A stretch of 64,000 bases of DNA, from positions 48,363 to 112,362 of IMG/VR virus record IMGVR_UViG_3300046616_000431; one strand, 5' to 3'. Below are positions 1 to 8,535 of the stretch, piece by piece (position 1 is the stretch's first letter; every line of letters starts with the position of its first letter). Position numbers and translations under genes: made by a program. The notes beneath the pieces were generated by a model. It was given only the letters and a program-made list of their open reading frames with translations. It made no database searches and was not told the origin of the DNA. The stretch is from a virus.

Positions 1-22
1 ACTTCGATCGGGAGTGGCAGTA

Positions 23-2218
23 ATGACGACGCCCCCACCGGGTAACCCCCAGGGTCTGACCGGTGCCCTGACGCGCCTGACGATGCAGCTGCAGGCGATG
101 CTGCACCAGAACCAGACGCTCAACAACCTGCCGTCGAGCGCCCGGCAGTACCTGCAGCAGGCCCGCCAGCAGATCGCCAGCCCGGCCGCGCTGCTGGGCG
201 GCCAGGTGCCGCCTCCGGCCGCGCCGACGGCGCAGTGGATAAACTCGGCGGCGGCGTCGTTCCTGAGCCAGGTGGTGCTCAACCAGCCGAACCGGGGCAC
301 CGGCCAGACCACCACTCCTACGACCCCGGGGCCGACGCCGCCGACCACGCCGCCGATTCCCCAGATGCCGTTCGGGCCGAGCCCGCTCATGTGGGGGTAC
401 CCGGGCGGCCACGGCGGCGGTAGCGGCGGCTACAACGGCCCCTACCCGGGCCTGTACCCGGGCCCCCTCGTCGCCCCGCAGCACGCCGGTGTGGGTGGCG
501 GCAACGGTGGCGCCTCGACGGGCATCGGCTCCTGGGCCCGCCAGAGCGCGCCCATGGTCGGCGCGCGCATCGGAGGCCCCTGGGGCGCCGTGGCGGGCGC
601 GGCCGTCGCTGCGTCCACGCAGATCCCGGCCGAGATCCGCAGCCAGCGCGACAAGAACGCCTACTACCAGTCGATCGAGGGCGGCTCCAACTTCGACGGC
701 TTCGGCGAGCGCATGTCGGAGGAGGCATACCGCTGGTCGACGTTCGGCGTGCTTTCCTCCGATGAGGCCCGCAAGGCCTTCAAGGGCGTCACGAAGCTGG
801 GCTACAACTCCAAGGTCGAGGGCGGCATCGGCCGCCAGGACGCGCTCGACTTCGTCTACCACGGCAAGACCCGGCGCGGCGCCTCGGTGGACGAGTCCCT
901 GCAGACCCTGCAGGTGAACAGCAAGAACGCGCTCGGCAGCCTCAACGACCTCAACGACGCCCTCAACGCGGTGAGCGACAGTGCGGGCAAGGCGGGCATC
1001 AACTCGCAGATGGCCCGAGCCGAGTTCACGCAGCTCATGGACCAGGCCATCAAGCAGGGCTACGGCTCGTCCGCCTCGGGTGTGGCCGCGCTGGAGCAGA
1101 ACATCAAGTCCAGCTACGGCCGGTCCTTCCAGGACGTGGACGTCTCGGGGCGCCTGGGCATCAACCGCGCGTACCTGGCCGCGTCGATGACGGGGACGAC
1201 CGTCTCTAACTACCTGACGGCCGGGCCGACGGCCAAGGGGCAGGCCGACTCGGTCGTCGACCAGAACGTGGCCAAGCTCGGCCTGAAGCCGGGCGTCGAG
1301 GCGTGGATCAAGCAGCAGATCGCCAAGTCCGGCGGCAACGTCAACGAGGGCGTCGAGCAGCAGATCGCCGAGGAGATGCTGCGGAAGTTCTACCCGAACG
1401 ACCCCATGGCGCTGGCGGCCGTGGTGGGCAGCCTGTCGGGCATGCCCAGCCTGGCCTCGGACGCGGTCAAGGCGGCTGCCTGGATCGTCAAGCAGTACAA
1501 CGGCAAGGGCGCTGCCGCCGAGGTGAAGGACCTCACCAGCGCGGACAAGGCGAAGCTCAAGAAGACCAGCCAGGAAAACAAGGTCTCCACCGGCGTCGGC
1601 GAGCTGCAGCGCACCTCCATGGACGACCGGGGGCCGAACGCGGGCAAGAGCAAGCTCGGCGACCTCGACCGCGAGCACTCCGGCGGCTTCCTCGGCTTCG
1701 GCGGCCACAACTCCGACGCCTACAACGCCTACCAGAGCTGGCACAAGAAGAACGGCGGCCAGGAGGACCCGGTCGTCTACGCCCTGCTGAACAAGATCCA
1801 CGGGGACGACAAGACGAAGGTCGCGGTCACCACGAAGGACGGCAAGAAGGTCGTCTCTCTGGCCGACGCGATCAAGCGGCACCGCAACGAGCTGGCGTCC
1901 GGCAACGCCGTCATCCTCGGCCCGGACGGCGGCAAGGGCCAGTCGGTCAGGGACCTCCTCGGCAAGGACAAGATCGACCCCCTGCGGGACTACTCCAAGG
2001 AGGCCAAGGCCAAGGAGAACTCCGGCGAGTCGTTCGAGGCCTGGGAGAAGAAGCACACCAAGAAGACGAAGGACGGCGGGAAGCTGGAGATCGGCCTGAC
2101 GGCCGACGCCCGGCGCCTGCTGACCGTCATGGACTCCACCGGCGTCTCCGGCGCCTCGGCGACCGCGTCCCCGCCGCTGAGCCCGTTCCCCTCCAACCCC
2201 AGCTACGGCGGGGAGTAG
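23..2218 (+). CDS. Putative tail tape measure protein
   Basis: A protein of about 731 residues. I chose ATG 23 because GGGAG (10-14) lies 8 nt upstream; a GTG at 14 is also in frame but overlaps that ribosome-binding site. The first 150 residues are rich in Gln, Pro and Gly. A small-residue hydrophobic stretch follows near residues 180-200, then an Ala/Asn/Leu-rich helical region (LNDLNDALNAVSDSAGKAG) and a Lys/Gly-rich C-terminus. Its place just before the tail-end and hub genes is where a tape measure, which sets tail length and lies in the tube, is expected. At about 730 residues it is short for a long contractile tail, so another internal tail protein is possible. No catalytic motif was seen. 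Confidence 0.5.
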   Translation: MTTPPPGNPQGLTGALTRLTMQLQAMLHQNQTLNNLPSSARQYLQQARQQIASPAALLGGQVPPPAAPTAQWINSAAASFLSQVVLNQPNRGTGQTTTPTTPGPTPPTTPPIPQMPFGPSPLMWGYPGGHGGGSGGYNGPYPGLYPGPLVAPQHAGVGGGNGGASTGIGSWARQSAPMVGARIGGPWGAVAGAAVAASTQIPAEIRSQRDKNAYYQSIEGGSNFDGFGERMSEEAYRWSTFGVLSSDEARKAFKGVTKLGYNSKVEGGIGRQDALDFVYHGKTRRGASVDESLQTLQVNSKNALGSLNDLNDALNAVSDSAGKAGINSQMARAEFTQLMDQAIKQGYGSSASGVAALEQNIKSSYGRSFQDVDVSGRLGINRAYLAASMTGTTVSNYLTAGPTAKGQADSVVDQNVAKLGLKPGVEAWIKQQIAKSGGNVNEGVEQQIAEEMLRKFYPNDPMALAAVVGSLSGMPSLASDAVKAAAWIVKQYNGKGAAAEVKDLTSADKAKLKKTSQENKVSTGVGELQRTSMDDRGPNAGKSKLGDLDREHSGGFLGFGGHNSDAYNAYQSWHKKNGGQEDPVVYALLNKIHGDDKTKVAVTTKDGKKVVSLADAIKRHRNELASGNAVILGPDGGKGQSVRDLLGKDKIDPLRDYSKEAKAKENSGESFEAWEKKHTKKTKDGGKLEIGLTADARRLLTVMDSTGVSGASATASPPLSPFPSNPSYGGE

Positions 2219-2221
2219 GCC

Positions 2222-2878
2222 ATGGCTCTCGCGTCCCTGGGCTTCTCCGGCGGCCCGCAGCTCACCTTCCGGATCAACCCCAGCAGCATCAACTGGGGCT
2301 TCGACATCCACAGCAGCGTCACCCACACCGTCGGCGGCCGGGTCGTCCAGATCACCGGCGCGACGCTGCGGGACATGACCGTCACCGGCTACCTCGGCGA
2401 AAACCGCAAGGCGGGCGCGTCCCCGGACAGCCTGCCGGACCATGCGGGCGTCTCCTGGCGCCTGCACGAGGCGTTCATGGCCCGCTGCCGCCAGATCATG
2501 AACCACCAGTCCCGCGACGCCAGCAAGACCGGGAAGATGCACGAGCCCGCGATCTTCAACTACCCGCCGAAGGACTGGCGGTGGCAGGTCTACCTCAAGA
2601 GCGTCGAAGACCTCGACGGCAACGCCAGCATCGAGCACCGCACGGGCAAGTACAGCCACGGCTACAAGCTGACGCTGTTCATCGTCCAGTCCGGCTCGGC
2701 CAGCCTGGTCTCCGCCGGTGCGTCCAAGAACGAGATCGACGCCGCGCAGGCCAAGGCGATCTCCTCGTACATCGAGCGCATCAGCGAGGGCATCGGCTGG
2801 CGCCAGAGCCAGTACAACGGCGGCCTGTCCGACTCAGCCGCCCAGGAGAGCGACAAGGGCCAGAAGGAGGACAAGTAG
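2222..2878 (+). CDS. Tail/baseplate assembly protein, XkdP-like N-terminus
   Basis: A 218-residue protein starting at ATG 2222, only 3 nt after the stop of the upstream gene, with GGCGGGGAG in the overlap region as a likely ribosome-binding site. The beginning (LTFRINPSSINWGF) resembles the F-x-I-N-P start of tail proteins of the XkdP/gp53 type that sit between tape measure and hub in contractile-tailed phages. No LysM repeat is evident, so the match is only to the style of the N-terminus. The C-terminus is charged (ESDKGQKEDK). Translational coupling with the neighbouring genes supports a structural or assembly role in the tail tip. Confidence 0.5.
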   Translation: MALASLGFSGGPQLTFRINPSSINWGFDIHSSVTHTVGGRVVQITGATLRDMTVTGYLGENRKAGASPDSLPDHAGVSWRLHEAFMARCRQIMNHQSRDASKTGKMHEPAIFNYPPKDWRWQVYLKSVEDLDGNASIEHRTGKYSHGYKLTLFIVQSGSASLVSAGASKNEIDAAQAKAISSYIERISEGIGWRQSQYNGGLSDSAAQESDKGQKEDK

Positions 2879-3072
2879 TGGCTGCAGGCGAACGCGAGTG
2901 CATCATCAAGGTGCTGCGCCACATCGCGCCGAGCGAGCCCACCGGCCGTATCTGGGGACGCAAGCAGTCGGCCGACGGCGGGCAGGGACGAGAGGGCAAC
3001 CTGTGGGCCGCCGACCCGGAGGACCTTGCCGACCTCATCGTCGCCGAGCTGACCCGAGAGCGAGGGTGGTAA
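2878..3072 (+). CDS. Small tail-operon protein, unknown
   Basis: A 64-residue protein beginning at GTG 2878, which overlaps the TAG stop of the previous gene by one base. AGAAGGAGG sits about 6 nt upstream, a strong ribosome-binding site that supports this short gene. The sequence ends with an acidic helix (PEDLADLIVAELTRER). No known domain was recognised. It lies between tail assembly genes in a tightly overlapped run, so a small structural or chaperone role is plausible but not shown. Confidence 0.7.
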   Translation: MAAGERECIIKVLRHIAPSEPTGRIWGRKQSADGGQGREGNLWAADPEDLADLIVAELTRERGW

Positions 3073-3302
3073 TGGCTGACCAGTGGGGGTCCGACGTTCC
3101 CGTCTCGATGCCGCAGCCGCTGCCGAAGGACGTCGTCGGCGTCGTGCACATGGGCGGGTTCGTCATGACCGAGAGCGGCCTCTTCCCTGACCTGTCGGCC
3201 GCCGACCACGAGTGGCTGTCCCGGCCTACCTTCGCGCCGTACAACCCGATGAACGACCTGGTCGAGTCCGTCCCTGACCCCGCCGACGACGAGGATTTCT
3301 AG
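3072..3302 (+). CDS. Small tail-operon protein, unknown
   Basis: A 76-residue protein starting at ATG 3072, which overlaps the preceding TAA by one base (TAATG). It is acidic at the C-terminus (DPADDEDF) and contains several Pro and Trp residues but no motif I recognise. It ends exactly where a reverse-strand membrane gene ends, so the two stop codons overlap. Overlapping start and position indicate co-translation with the tail genes upstream. Confidence 0.7.
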   Translation: MADQWGSDVPVSMPQPLPKDVVGVVHMGGFVMTESGLFPDLSAADHEWLSRPTFAPYNPMNDLVESVPDPADDEDF

Positions 3303-3523
3303 CGCTTGCGCCGTAGCACCACGATGAGCTTCAGCGCCAGGAACGGCCAGGAGAACAAGAGGTGCAACACGATGAGAGGGAGCTGATCTTCCAGGTCCCA
3401 GGCCAGGAACGACCCATCGTTCTTGACGGCCTTGATGGCAATCGAGGAAACCTGCGCCCAGCCGATCATCCAGGCCACACCGGTGATCACGAGCAGTGGC
3501 GTGACGATCGACTCTGGATTCAT
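3299..3523 (-). CDS. Small two-TM membrane protein, reverse strand
   Basis: A 74-residue protein with two clear hydrophobic segments (about residues 7-29 and 47-70), a short acidic loop (AWDLEDQ) between them and a basic C-terminal tail (RRKR). Its third codon positions are mostly G or C, as in real genes here. There is no spaced ribosome-binding site. Instead TAGACT (3531-3536 on the reverse strand) ends 7 nt before the ATG, which would give a leaderless mRNA, a common form in Streptomyces. It runs against the surrounding tail genes, so it looks like an independently expressed insert. Holin, superinfection-exclusion or other prophage-expressed roles are possible; none can be chosen from sequence. 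Confidence 0.6.
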   Translation of the reverse strand: MNPESIVTPLLVITGVAWMIGWAQVSSIAIKAVKNDGSFLAWDLEDQLPLIVLHLLFSWPFLALKLIVVLRRKR

Positions 3524-3530
3524 TCTCCGG

Positions 3531-3536
3531 AGTCTA
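3531..3536 (-). promoter_or_regulatory. Candidate -10 box, leaderless small membrane gene
   Basis: TAGACT on the reverse strand fits the TAnnnT pattern and stands 7 nt before the ATG at 3523. No good -35 hexamer was found at 17-18 bp. An imperfect inverted repeat (3510-3534, GACTC/GAGTC arms) spans the start codon and could be an operator. Confidence 0.35.
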
Positions 3537-3555
3537 CCGACTCAAGGAGGGGTTC

Positions 3556-4218
3556 GTGGCCGACAGCCGCAAGGGGCTGAACTGCACCCTGTCCTACCCG
3601 GACGGCAAGACCAACCGGCAGTTCAGGGTGCGTGTCGACTCTATCGGCCACGGCGTGACGATGGTGGCCGACGAGTCGAGCGCCCGTAACTCGCGCGCCT
3701 ACTACCCGCACCGGGTGGCGCCGTCGCGCTTCTACCTGCGGGTGCTCCTGAAGGGGTACGCGGAGCGCCGGGCGTTCTCCAACTGGATGCAGGGCTACGC
3801 CGACCACGTGATGAACCCGGGCCTGGCCGTCGGCAAGAAGTTCCCCGACATGCGCGTCATGGTGCCGTCGAGGAACTTCGACCGCGAGGGCGTGCCGCTG
3901 ACGGGGTTCGAGTGGGGTGACGCCATCGGCGCGATCCTGTGGACGCCGACGATCGTCTTCGAGACGACGGGTGAGCCCCAGGACACCGACTCCTGGACGA
4001 CGAGCAGGTTCGTCAGCGCTGCGGACCCGGACCTGAAGTACTTCTGGCCCGCCGGTACGCAGCTCGGCGGCAACGCCGTGCCGTCGGGCAACTACAACAA
4101 CGTCATCGACGGCTCCGACGGCGGCTCCGACGAGGGTCAGACCCTGGAGGACATCCCCGTGCATGCCCAGCCGAACGAGGGCACCAAGCCGAACGACCGG
4201 TACGACTACGGGAGCTAA
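3556..4218 (+). CDS. Tail/baseplate protein upstream of hub
   Basis: A 220-residue protein. The GTG start at 3556 follows AAGGAGGGG with about 5 nt spacing, one of the clearest ribosome-binding sites in the tail region. The N-terminal half has alternating hydrophobic and polar residues suggestive of beta-structure; the C-terminus is Gly/Asp-rich and probably disordered. I do not recognise a family. Position directly upstream of the hub gene and after the tape-measure region suggests a tail-tip or tube-associated structural protein. A 15-bp stem-loop overlaps its stop codon and probably ends this transcript. Confidence 0.55.
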   Translation: MADSRKGLNCTLSYPDGKTNRQFRVRVDSIGHGVTMVADESSARNSRAYYPHRVAPSRFYLRVLLKGYAERRAFSNWMQGYADHVMNPGLAVGKKFPDMRVMVPSRNFDREGVPLTGFEWGDAIGAILWTPTIVFETTGEPQDTDSWTTSRFVSAADPDLKYFWPAGTQLGGNAVPSGNYNNVIDGSDGGSDEGQTLEDIPVHAQPNEGTKPNDRYDYGS

Positions 4219-4264
4219 CGCGCTGGCGTCCGCCTCCGCCAAGAGACTACGGACACCAGCGCGT
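4218..4264 (+). terminator. Long stem-loop after tail gene
   Basis: Arms at 4218-4232 and 4250-4264 pair over 15 bp with one C-A mismatch. The left arm starts at the last base of the upstream stop codon. There is no U-tract, which is usual for actinobacterial terminators. The loop holds the recurrent motif CGCCAAGA (4237-4244). The rest of the gap to 4445 contains no gene that I can support. Confidence 0.6.
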
Positions 4265-4445
4265 GCAAGGAATGCCCGGACACCGTAGCAGTTCTCCTGT
4301 TCTCTGATCTGCCATTCGCCTCAACGACGCGGGGCCAGGCTCCCGGTCTGCCCCGGGTCACCTGGCCCCACTTGCAGCTGCCCACGGCGGCTGCCTTGTC
4401 CTGCCAAGGTACCTGATCCGACCTCGTGTCCGCACGCATCTGCCG

Positions 4446-4459
4446 CGCCCCAAGGGGCG
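4446..4459 (+). promoter_or_regulatory. Leader mini-hairpin before hub gene
   Basis: CGCCCC-AA-GGGGCG forms a perfect 6-bp stem immediately before GGAGG and the hub start. It is one of five similar hairpins placed before genes in this window (also 9413, 18139, 37705, 55604). Confidence 0.5.
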
Positions 4460-4462
4460 GAG

Positions 4463-6955
4463 GTGGTCCAGATTCCGAACTTCGTGATGGCTCCTGGGGT
4501 CAAGGTCTACATCGCGACCGAGAAGCACGGGATCATCGACGTCTCGGACGACCTGGTCGAGGGCTCGATGACGCGGCGTTCCGACGGCGTCAGCTCGTTC
4601 AGCTTCTCGCTGCAGAACGTGCGCCGGAAGTACGACGGGGTCCTGTCGCCGAACGACCGCGTCGCCGTCCAGATGAAGCGCCTGAAGTGGGTGCAGGTCT
4701 ACACCGGCTACCTGAACAAGGTGCCGCTGGTGACGGCCTGGCCGCGCGTGGTTCACCTGACGTCGTCCTGCTCGCTGAAGCGCCTGCAGTACTGGTACTG
4801 GGACTCCCACGCCGAGGCCTCCCAGATGATGGTGAGGCAGGCGCTGACGGACGCGGGCAAGGAGTCCGGCGTCAGCGACGGCGGCATGACCAACGTGATC
4901 TTGACGATCCTGAAGAAGGTCGTCGGCTGGCCCGAGTCGAGGGTCCACATCGCGAAGATCCCCGGCAACTGGTTCGGCGTCGTCGAGACCCTGGCCAAGC
5001 AGATCAACGCCGAACTCGACAACGCGGACAAGATCGCCCGGACCCTCCTTGAGTCGCTGGGCACCGCTTCGGTCGGCGTGGGCGGCGGCGACGCCAGCTC
5101 GCTGACCGGCGAGTACGGCGGCTTCAACTCCTCCGAGCAGAAGAAGAACGGCGCGACGATCTACTCGGTCGGCAAGCAGAAGGGCGGCAGCACCCGGGAC
5201 TGCATCATCGCGATCATGACGGCGATGCAGGAGTCGGGCCTGGTCAACCTCGACCACGGCGACCGGGACTCGATCGGCCTGTTCCAGCAGCGCCCGAGCC
5301 AGGGCTGGGGAACCAAGGCCGAGATCATGAACCCGGAGTACTCGGCGGGGAAGTTCTTCGAGGCCCTGTTCAAGGTCAAGAACCGCGACAGCATGGAGCT
5401 GTGGGAGGCCTGCCAGGCTGTGCAGCGCTCCGGCCTTCCGAGGGCCTACGCGGCGCACGAGAAGGCCGCCACGGCGATGGTGCGCGACCTGGAGAAGGGC
5501 AAGAGCGGCGACAAGAACACGGACGACCTGAAGTCCAAGCCGCAGGGCACCTCCAGCGGCCTCGCGCTGGCGCAGACGGCCGTGAACTACTGCAGCAAGT
5601 ACCCGAACATCCCGTACACCCAGAAGTACGGCGGCACGCAGATGGACGTCCTGACGGCGAACCCGCCGCCGGGCCTGGACTGCTCCAGCTTCGTGCAGGC
5701 GATGTACCTGCGGACCATGGGCAGCCTCTACAGCCTGCCGCGCGTGGCCGCCGACCAGTACGCCTTCTGCAAGGACGTCTCCGTGGAGACAGCCCTCAAG
5801 ACGCCCGGGGCGCTGGTCTTCAAGGGCGGCTCGGCCAGCGGCATCTACCACGTCGAGATGTCCCTGGGGGACGGCAAGAGCACGGTCGGCGCGCACCGCG
5901 CCGGGGCCAAGCCGCACGATGTCGGCGTCAACCCGCCGTCGGCCGCTAGCTACTGGGACTTCGGCGGCTTCCTGCCCCGCATCGCCTACACGACCGGCGC
6001 GGGCGGGGTCATCTTCGAGGGCACGGACGGGGTCGAGGGGGCCGCCAGCTCCACCGAGCCTGTCGTCGAGCTGGTCACCGGCGCGGACGCGCCCGGCTAC
6101 AACCCGGACGACCCCTTTGACAAGATGTTCGGCGACAACGCCTGGCTGCCGATCTCGACGGCCGAGAACGACCCGAACTACGCCATGGCGCAGATGCTGG
6201 CGGGGCCGCGCGCGCTGCTCAACGACCAGCCGTTGCTGCCCTACCTGAAGAACCTGTTCAACTCGACGATGAGGTCGTTCTCCTCGGCGCCGAACGGGGA
6301 CCTGATCGCCTGGTACCCGGACTACTACGGCATGTGGGGCGCCGCCGCGAAAATGGTCATCGAGCCCATCGAGGTCCAGGACTTCGAGGTGAGCTGGTCG
6401 GACGACTACATGGTCACGCACCAGTTCGTGGTGACCAGCCCGCAGGGGTCGACGAACACCTTCGACCCGGCGACCGGCACCATCCAGTCGATCACCCAGG
6501 ACTACCTGGCCCAGTCGGCGATCTTCACGACAGGCGTGGTCTCGGTGGACTTCCCGGGCGTCTGGAAGGCCCTCTTCGGCATGGATATGACCGAGAAGCA
6601 GGCCAAGGCGTACGCCGACAACATCAAGAAGCGCTTCGGCGCCCGGCCGGACTACCAGCAGCTGCCGGGCCTGGTCGGGCCGAAGGCGCAGCTGTTCGCC
6701 GCGATCTTCCTCTTCATGAGGCAGTTCGCGTACCAGTACCAGGCGTCGGTGCCGCTGACATTCATGCCGGAGCTGTACCCCGGCATGCTCATCCAGATCC
6801 CGGCCTTCAACTTCCAGGCGTACGTCACCACCGTGACGCACACCTTCAAGTTCGGGCCTGACGGCTACTTCAACACGGCGGTCAACATCGCGGCTCCGGC
6901 CCGCCTCACCGGCGACAAGAAGCTGCTCGGACTCCCCATGGCTGGTGGCCAGTGA
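4463..6955 (+). CDS. Baseplate hub with lysozyme-like and NlpC/P60 domains
   Basis: An 830-residue hub-type protein. The N-terminal 200 residues read as a gp27/gpD-like tail hub domain (VKVYIATEKHGIIDVSDDL). A lysozyme or transglycosylase-like domain follows (about 205-340) with probable catalytic Glu257 in AMQESGL and the motif GLFQQRP. Then comes an NlpC/P60 cysteine peptidase (about 370-515) with Cys407 in LDCSSF and His463 in GIYHVEM. The rest is again structural. It should open peptidoglycan during injection by cutting both glycan and peptide. The start is uncertain: GTG 4463 sits very close to GGAGG, while ATT 4472 would reproduce the 12-nt spacing from the leader hairpin seen at 9441. 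It overlaps the next gene by 4 nt. Confidence 0.8.
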   Translation: MVQIPNFVMAPGVKVYIATEKHGIIDVSDDLVEGSMTRRSDGVSSFSFSLQNVRRKYDGVLSPNDRVAVQMKRLKWVQVYTGYLNKVPLVTAWPRVVHLTSSCSLKRLQYWYWDSHAEASQMMVRQALTDAGKESGVSDGGMTNVILTILKKVVGWPESRVHIAKIPGNWFGVVETLAKQINAELDNADKIARTLLESLGTASVGVGGGDASSLTGEYGGFNSSEQKKNGATIYSVGKQKGGSTRDCIIAIMTAMQESGLVNLDHGDRDSIGLFQQRPSQGWGTKAEIMNPEYSAGKFFEALFKVKNRDSMELWEACQAVQRSGLPRAYAAHEKAATAMVRDLEKGKSGDKNTDDLKSKPQGTSSGLALAQTAVNYCSKYPNIPYTQKYGGTQMDVLTANPPPGLDCSSFVQAMYLRTMGSLYSLPRVAADQYAFCKDVSVETALKTPGALVFKGGSASGIYHVEMSLGDGKSTVGAHRAGAKPHDVGVNPPSAASYWDFGGFLPRIAYTTGAGGVIFEGTDGVEGAASSTEPVVELVTGADAPGYNPDDPFDKMFGDNAWLPISTAENDPNYAMAQMLAGPRALLNDQPLLPYLKNLFNSTMRSFSSAPNGDLIAWYPDYYGMWGAAAKMVIEPIEVQDFEVSWSDDYMVTHQFVVTSPQGSTNTFDPATGTIQSITQDYLAQSAIFTTGVVSVDFPGVWKALFGMDMTEKQAKAYADNIKKRFGARPDYQQLPGLVGPKAQLFAAIFLFMRQFAYQYQASVPLTFMPELYPGMLIQIPAFNFQAYVTTVTHTFKFGPDGYFNTAVNIAAPARLTGDKKLLGLPMAGGQ

Positions 6956-7542
6956 TCGGCAGCGCAGCAACGCACGGGCTCGCCTGGTCCCTGAAGCAGG
7001 TCGTCCTGCGCGAGGTGGACCGGGCCAAGGGGCTGGCCCTCGGGGTCGACACCGAGGGGCAGTACGTCGAGGTGCGCCTGAGCATCCGCCGTTCGGGCAT
7101 CGTCCCGAAGGTAGGCCAGACCTGGCTGATCGACCGCGACTTCGGGGTGTGGTCCCTGGCTGCGCTGGTCGACCTCGCCCCGCCCGACGTGACCGGCGGG
7201 GAGTGGCTGCCGCTGACGCTGAAGAACGGCTGGACCGGCCCCACCACGACGGCTGACGCGCCCGCGCAGGCCCGCCTGAGCAACGGGTGGATCGAGGTCA
7301 GCGGCGTCATCAACGGCGGCACGGTACCGGCCGTGGGGGTCGACCTGGTGGTCGCGACGCTCCCCAGCGCCCTCCCGGCCCACTACAAGGGCAACGCTGT
7401 TCTGGCCAGCAACCTGCCCAGCGGGACGGTCGGCTACGTCCGCGCGGGCCTCCTGCAGAACGGGGACATCACAATCAAGGTCTCGCAGGCCTACACCCCG
7501 GCCTGGATCGACCTCAGCACCCTGAAAGCCCGGGTGACATGA
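6952..7542 (+). CDS. Baseplate hub/spike-associated protein
   Basis: A 196-residue protein whose GTG start overlaps the TGA of the hub gene (GTGA). The N-terminal third (VEVRLSIRRSGIVPKVGQTWLIDRDFGVWSL) looks like the small beta-barrel (OB-like) domain that starts gp5/gpV-type spike or hub-adaptor proteins. The remainder is Gly/Val-rich beta-structure. By position it should complete the hub or spike before the wedge genes, which resume after the partition cassette. No enzymatic motif was found. It is the last rightward gene before the reverse-strand par genes. Confidence 0.5.
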   Translation: MIGSAATHGLAWSLKQVVLREVDRAKGLALGVDTEGQYVEVRLSIRRSGIVPKVGQTWLIDRDFGVWSLAALVDLAPPDVTGGEWLPLTLKNGWTGPTTTADAPAQARLSNGWIEVSGVINGGTVPAVGVDLVVATLPSALPAHYKGNAVLASNLPSGTVGYVRAGLLQNGDITIKVSQAYTPAWIDLSTLKARVT

Positions 7543-7543
7543 A

Positions 7544-7571
7544 AAAAGTGAGACCCATGGGTCTCACTTTT
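7544..7571. terminator. Bidirectional terminator between hub and parB
   Basis: A perfect 28-bp palindrome centred at 7557/7558, with GTGAGACCC/GGGTCTCAC arms flanked by an A-run on the left and a T-run on the right. It therefore has the shape of an intrinsic terminator on both strands. It lies 1 nt after the stop of the rightward gene and between two convergent transcription units. Confidence 0.75.
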
Positions 7572-7585
7572 CCCGCCCTCAAAAA

Positions 7586-7605
7586 CTGTGACATGCATGT
7601 CACAG
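7586..7605. promoter_or_regulatory. Palindromic repeat 1, candidate parS
   Basis: CTGTGACATGCATGTCACAG is a perfect 20-bp palindrome. With its flanks (AAAA before, A after) it is identical over 25 bp to a second copy 37 bp downstream. It lies between two convergent gene ends, so a promoter operator is unlikely. A ParB-type centromere site next to parB fits better. Confidence 0.6.
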
Positions 7606-7622
7606 AACTGGGGCTCCGAAAA

Positions 7623-7642
7623 CTGTGACATGCATGTCACAG
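7623..7642. promoter_or_regulatory. Palindromic repeat 2, candidate parS
   Basis: Second identical copy of CTGTGACATGCATGTCACAG, centre-to-centre distance 37 bp (about 3.5 helical turns), ending 8 bp before the parB stop. A half-site, GTGACATG, is also present at 7534-7541 across the upstream stop codon. Confidence 0.6.
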
Positions 7643-7650
7643 ATCCGAGG

Positions 7651-8535
7651 TCAGCTCTTGAGCAAGCCTTCAGCCTCGGCCAGCCTCTGCTTCATCTCAT
7701 CGACATACTCCTGAGCGGACTGCCGGTCGACCGTGACCAGCTCCTTGAGGAGCCCCAGGTCGATCTTTCCGGCGGCCCGAGCCTCCTTCAGGCGGACATC
7801 GACAGGGCGCGACTGGCGGGCGCCGATCGCCTTCGGCTCCTGCGCAGCGGCGGCACTGGCGTCCATTAGGCGGCGGAGATTCTTTACCGCCGAGACGGTC
7901 ACCGGCCCTTCGGCTGCCAGCTCGTCGTACTTGGCCCGGAGGAGGTCGGGGTCATCCTTACCCAGGGCGTAGAGCTGCTCGACCACCAGCTGCGCCAGCG
8001 GAGTGGTCACTCGACTCCCCAGCGTCGAGTAGACAACGTAGTGCCGGATCGCGCGGTAGTAGACGTGCCGCTCGATGCCGATCGCCTTGGCGAACTTCTC
8101 AACGGACTTGTGGCCGCCCGCCGTGTAGCTGCCCTTCTTCTGAACCTCGGCGAACCAGCGGCCGGTGAGGATCCAGTAGTTGGTCTCGATCTGGGCGAAC
8201 CCGTTCCCGGCCGCTTCGCCGACCTTGCGGATCTGGCGTTCCGCGTGAGCAAGGTGCTGCAAGTCGGAAGAGTCATCCGGCGCCTGGACGTACTCGAAGG
8301 GGTTCGAGGGCTCCGGGGAGTGGATGATCCCTTCGAGAGGCGCCGGGGCGACCTGGTGCGGCACCTCGACCTCGGCCGGGGCGCTCGCTGCAGCCTGGGC
8401 GGCCTCCGTCAGTGCGGGGTCGTCCTCCCCTCGCCGGGCGACCGGCTTGACGGCGGCCAGCGCAGCTGCACCCTTCGCCGCCCGCCTCTCGGCCGCCGTC
8501 TTCGGTCCCTGCTTGGTTCCTTCTCCGAGCCTCAC
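7651..8535 (-). CDS. ParB-like centromere-binding partition protein
   Basis: A 294-residue protein starting at GTG 8535, overlapping the parA stop by 4 nt (GTGA). The first 100 residues are Ala/Pro-rich and low in complexity. The middle holds a probable helix-turn-helix (about residues 155-180, EKFAKAIGIERHVYYRAIRH), and the C-terminal third is helical and charged (VRLKEARAAGKIDLGLLKE), suited to dimerisation. It lacks the clear N-terminal ParB nuclease/CTPase motif, so it is not a canonical chromosomal ParB. The call rests on the overlap with parA, the HTH and the two palindromes just past its end. Expected role: bind the centromere site and stimulate the ParA ATPase for plasmid-state segregation. 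Confidence 0.6.
   Translation of the reverse strand: MRLGEGTKQGPKTAAERRAAKGAAALAAVKPVARRGEDDPALTEAAQAAASAPAEVEVPHQVAPAPLEGIIHSPEPSNPFEYVQAPDDSSDLQHLAHAERQIRKVGEAAGNGFAQIETNYWILTGRWFAEVQKKGSYTAGGHKSVEKFAKAIGIERHVYYRAIRHYVVYSTLGSRVTTPLAQLVVEQLYALGKDDPDLLRAKYDELAAEGPVTVSAVKNLRRLMDASAAAAQEPKAIGARQSRPVDVRLKEARAAGKIDLGLLKELVTVDRQSAQEYVDEMKQRLAEAEGLLKS

Noticed and set aside
1303-3072. 589-codon forward frame overlapping the tape measure and next gene
   Set aside because: Only its last 64 codons (from GTG 2878) have a ribosome-binding site and sensible composition; the rest is out of frame with two supported genes.
4358-6970. Open frame of 870 codons on the reverse strand opposite the hub gene
   Set aside because: Arginine, valine and leucine-rich translation typical of the complement of a GC3-biased gene; no domain, no ribosome-binding site, and the forward strand carries clear lysozyme and NlpC/P60 motifs.
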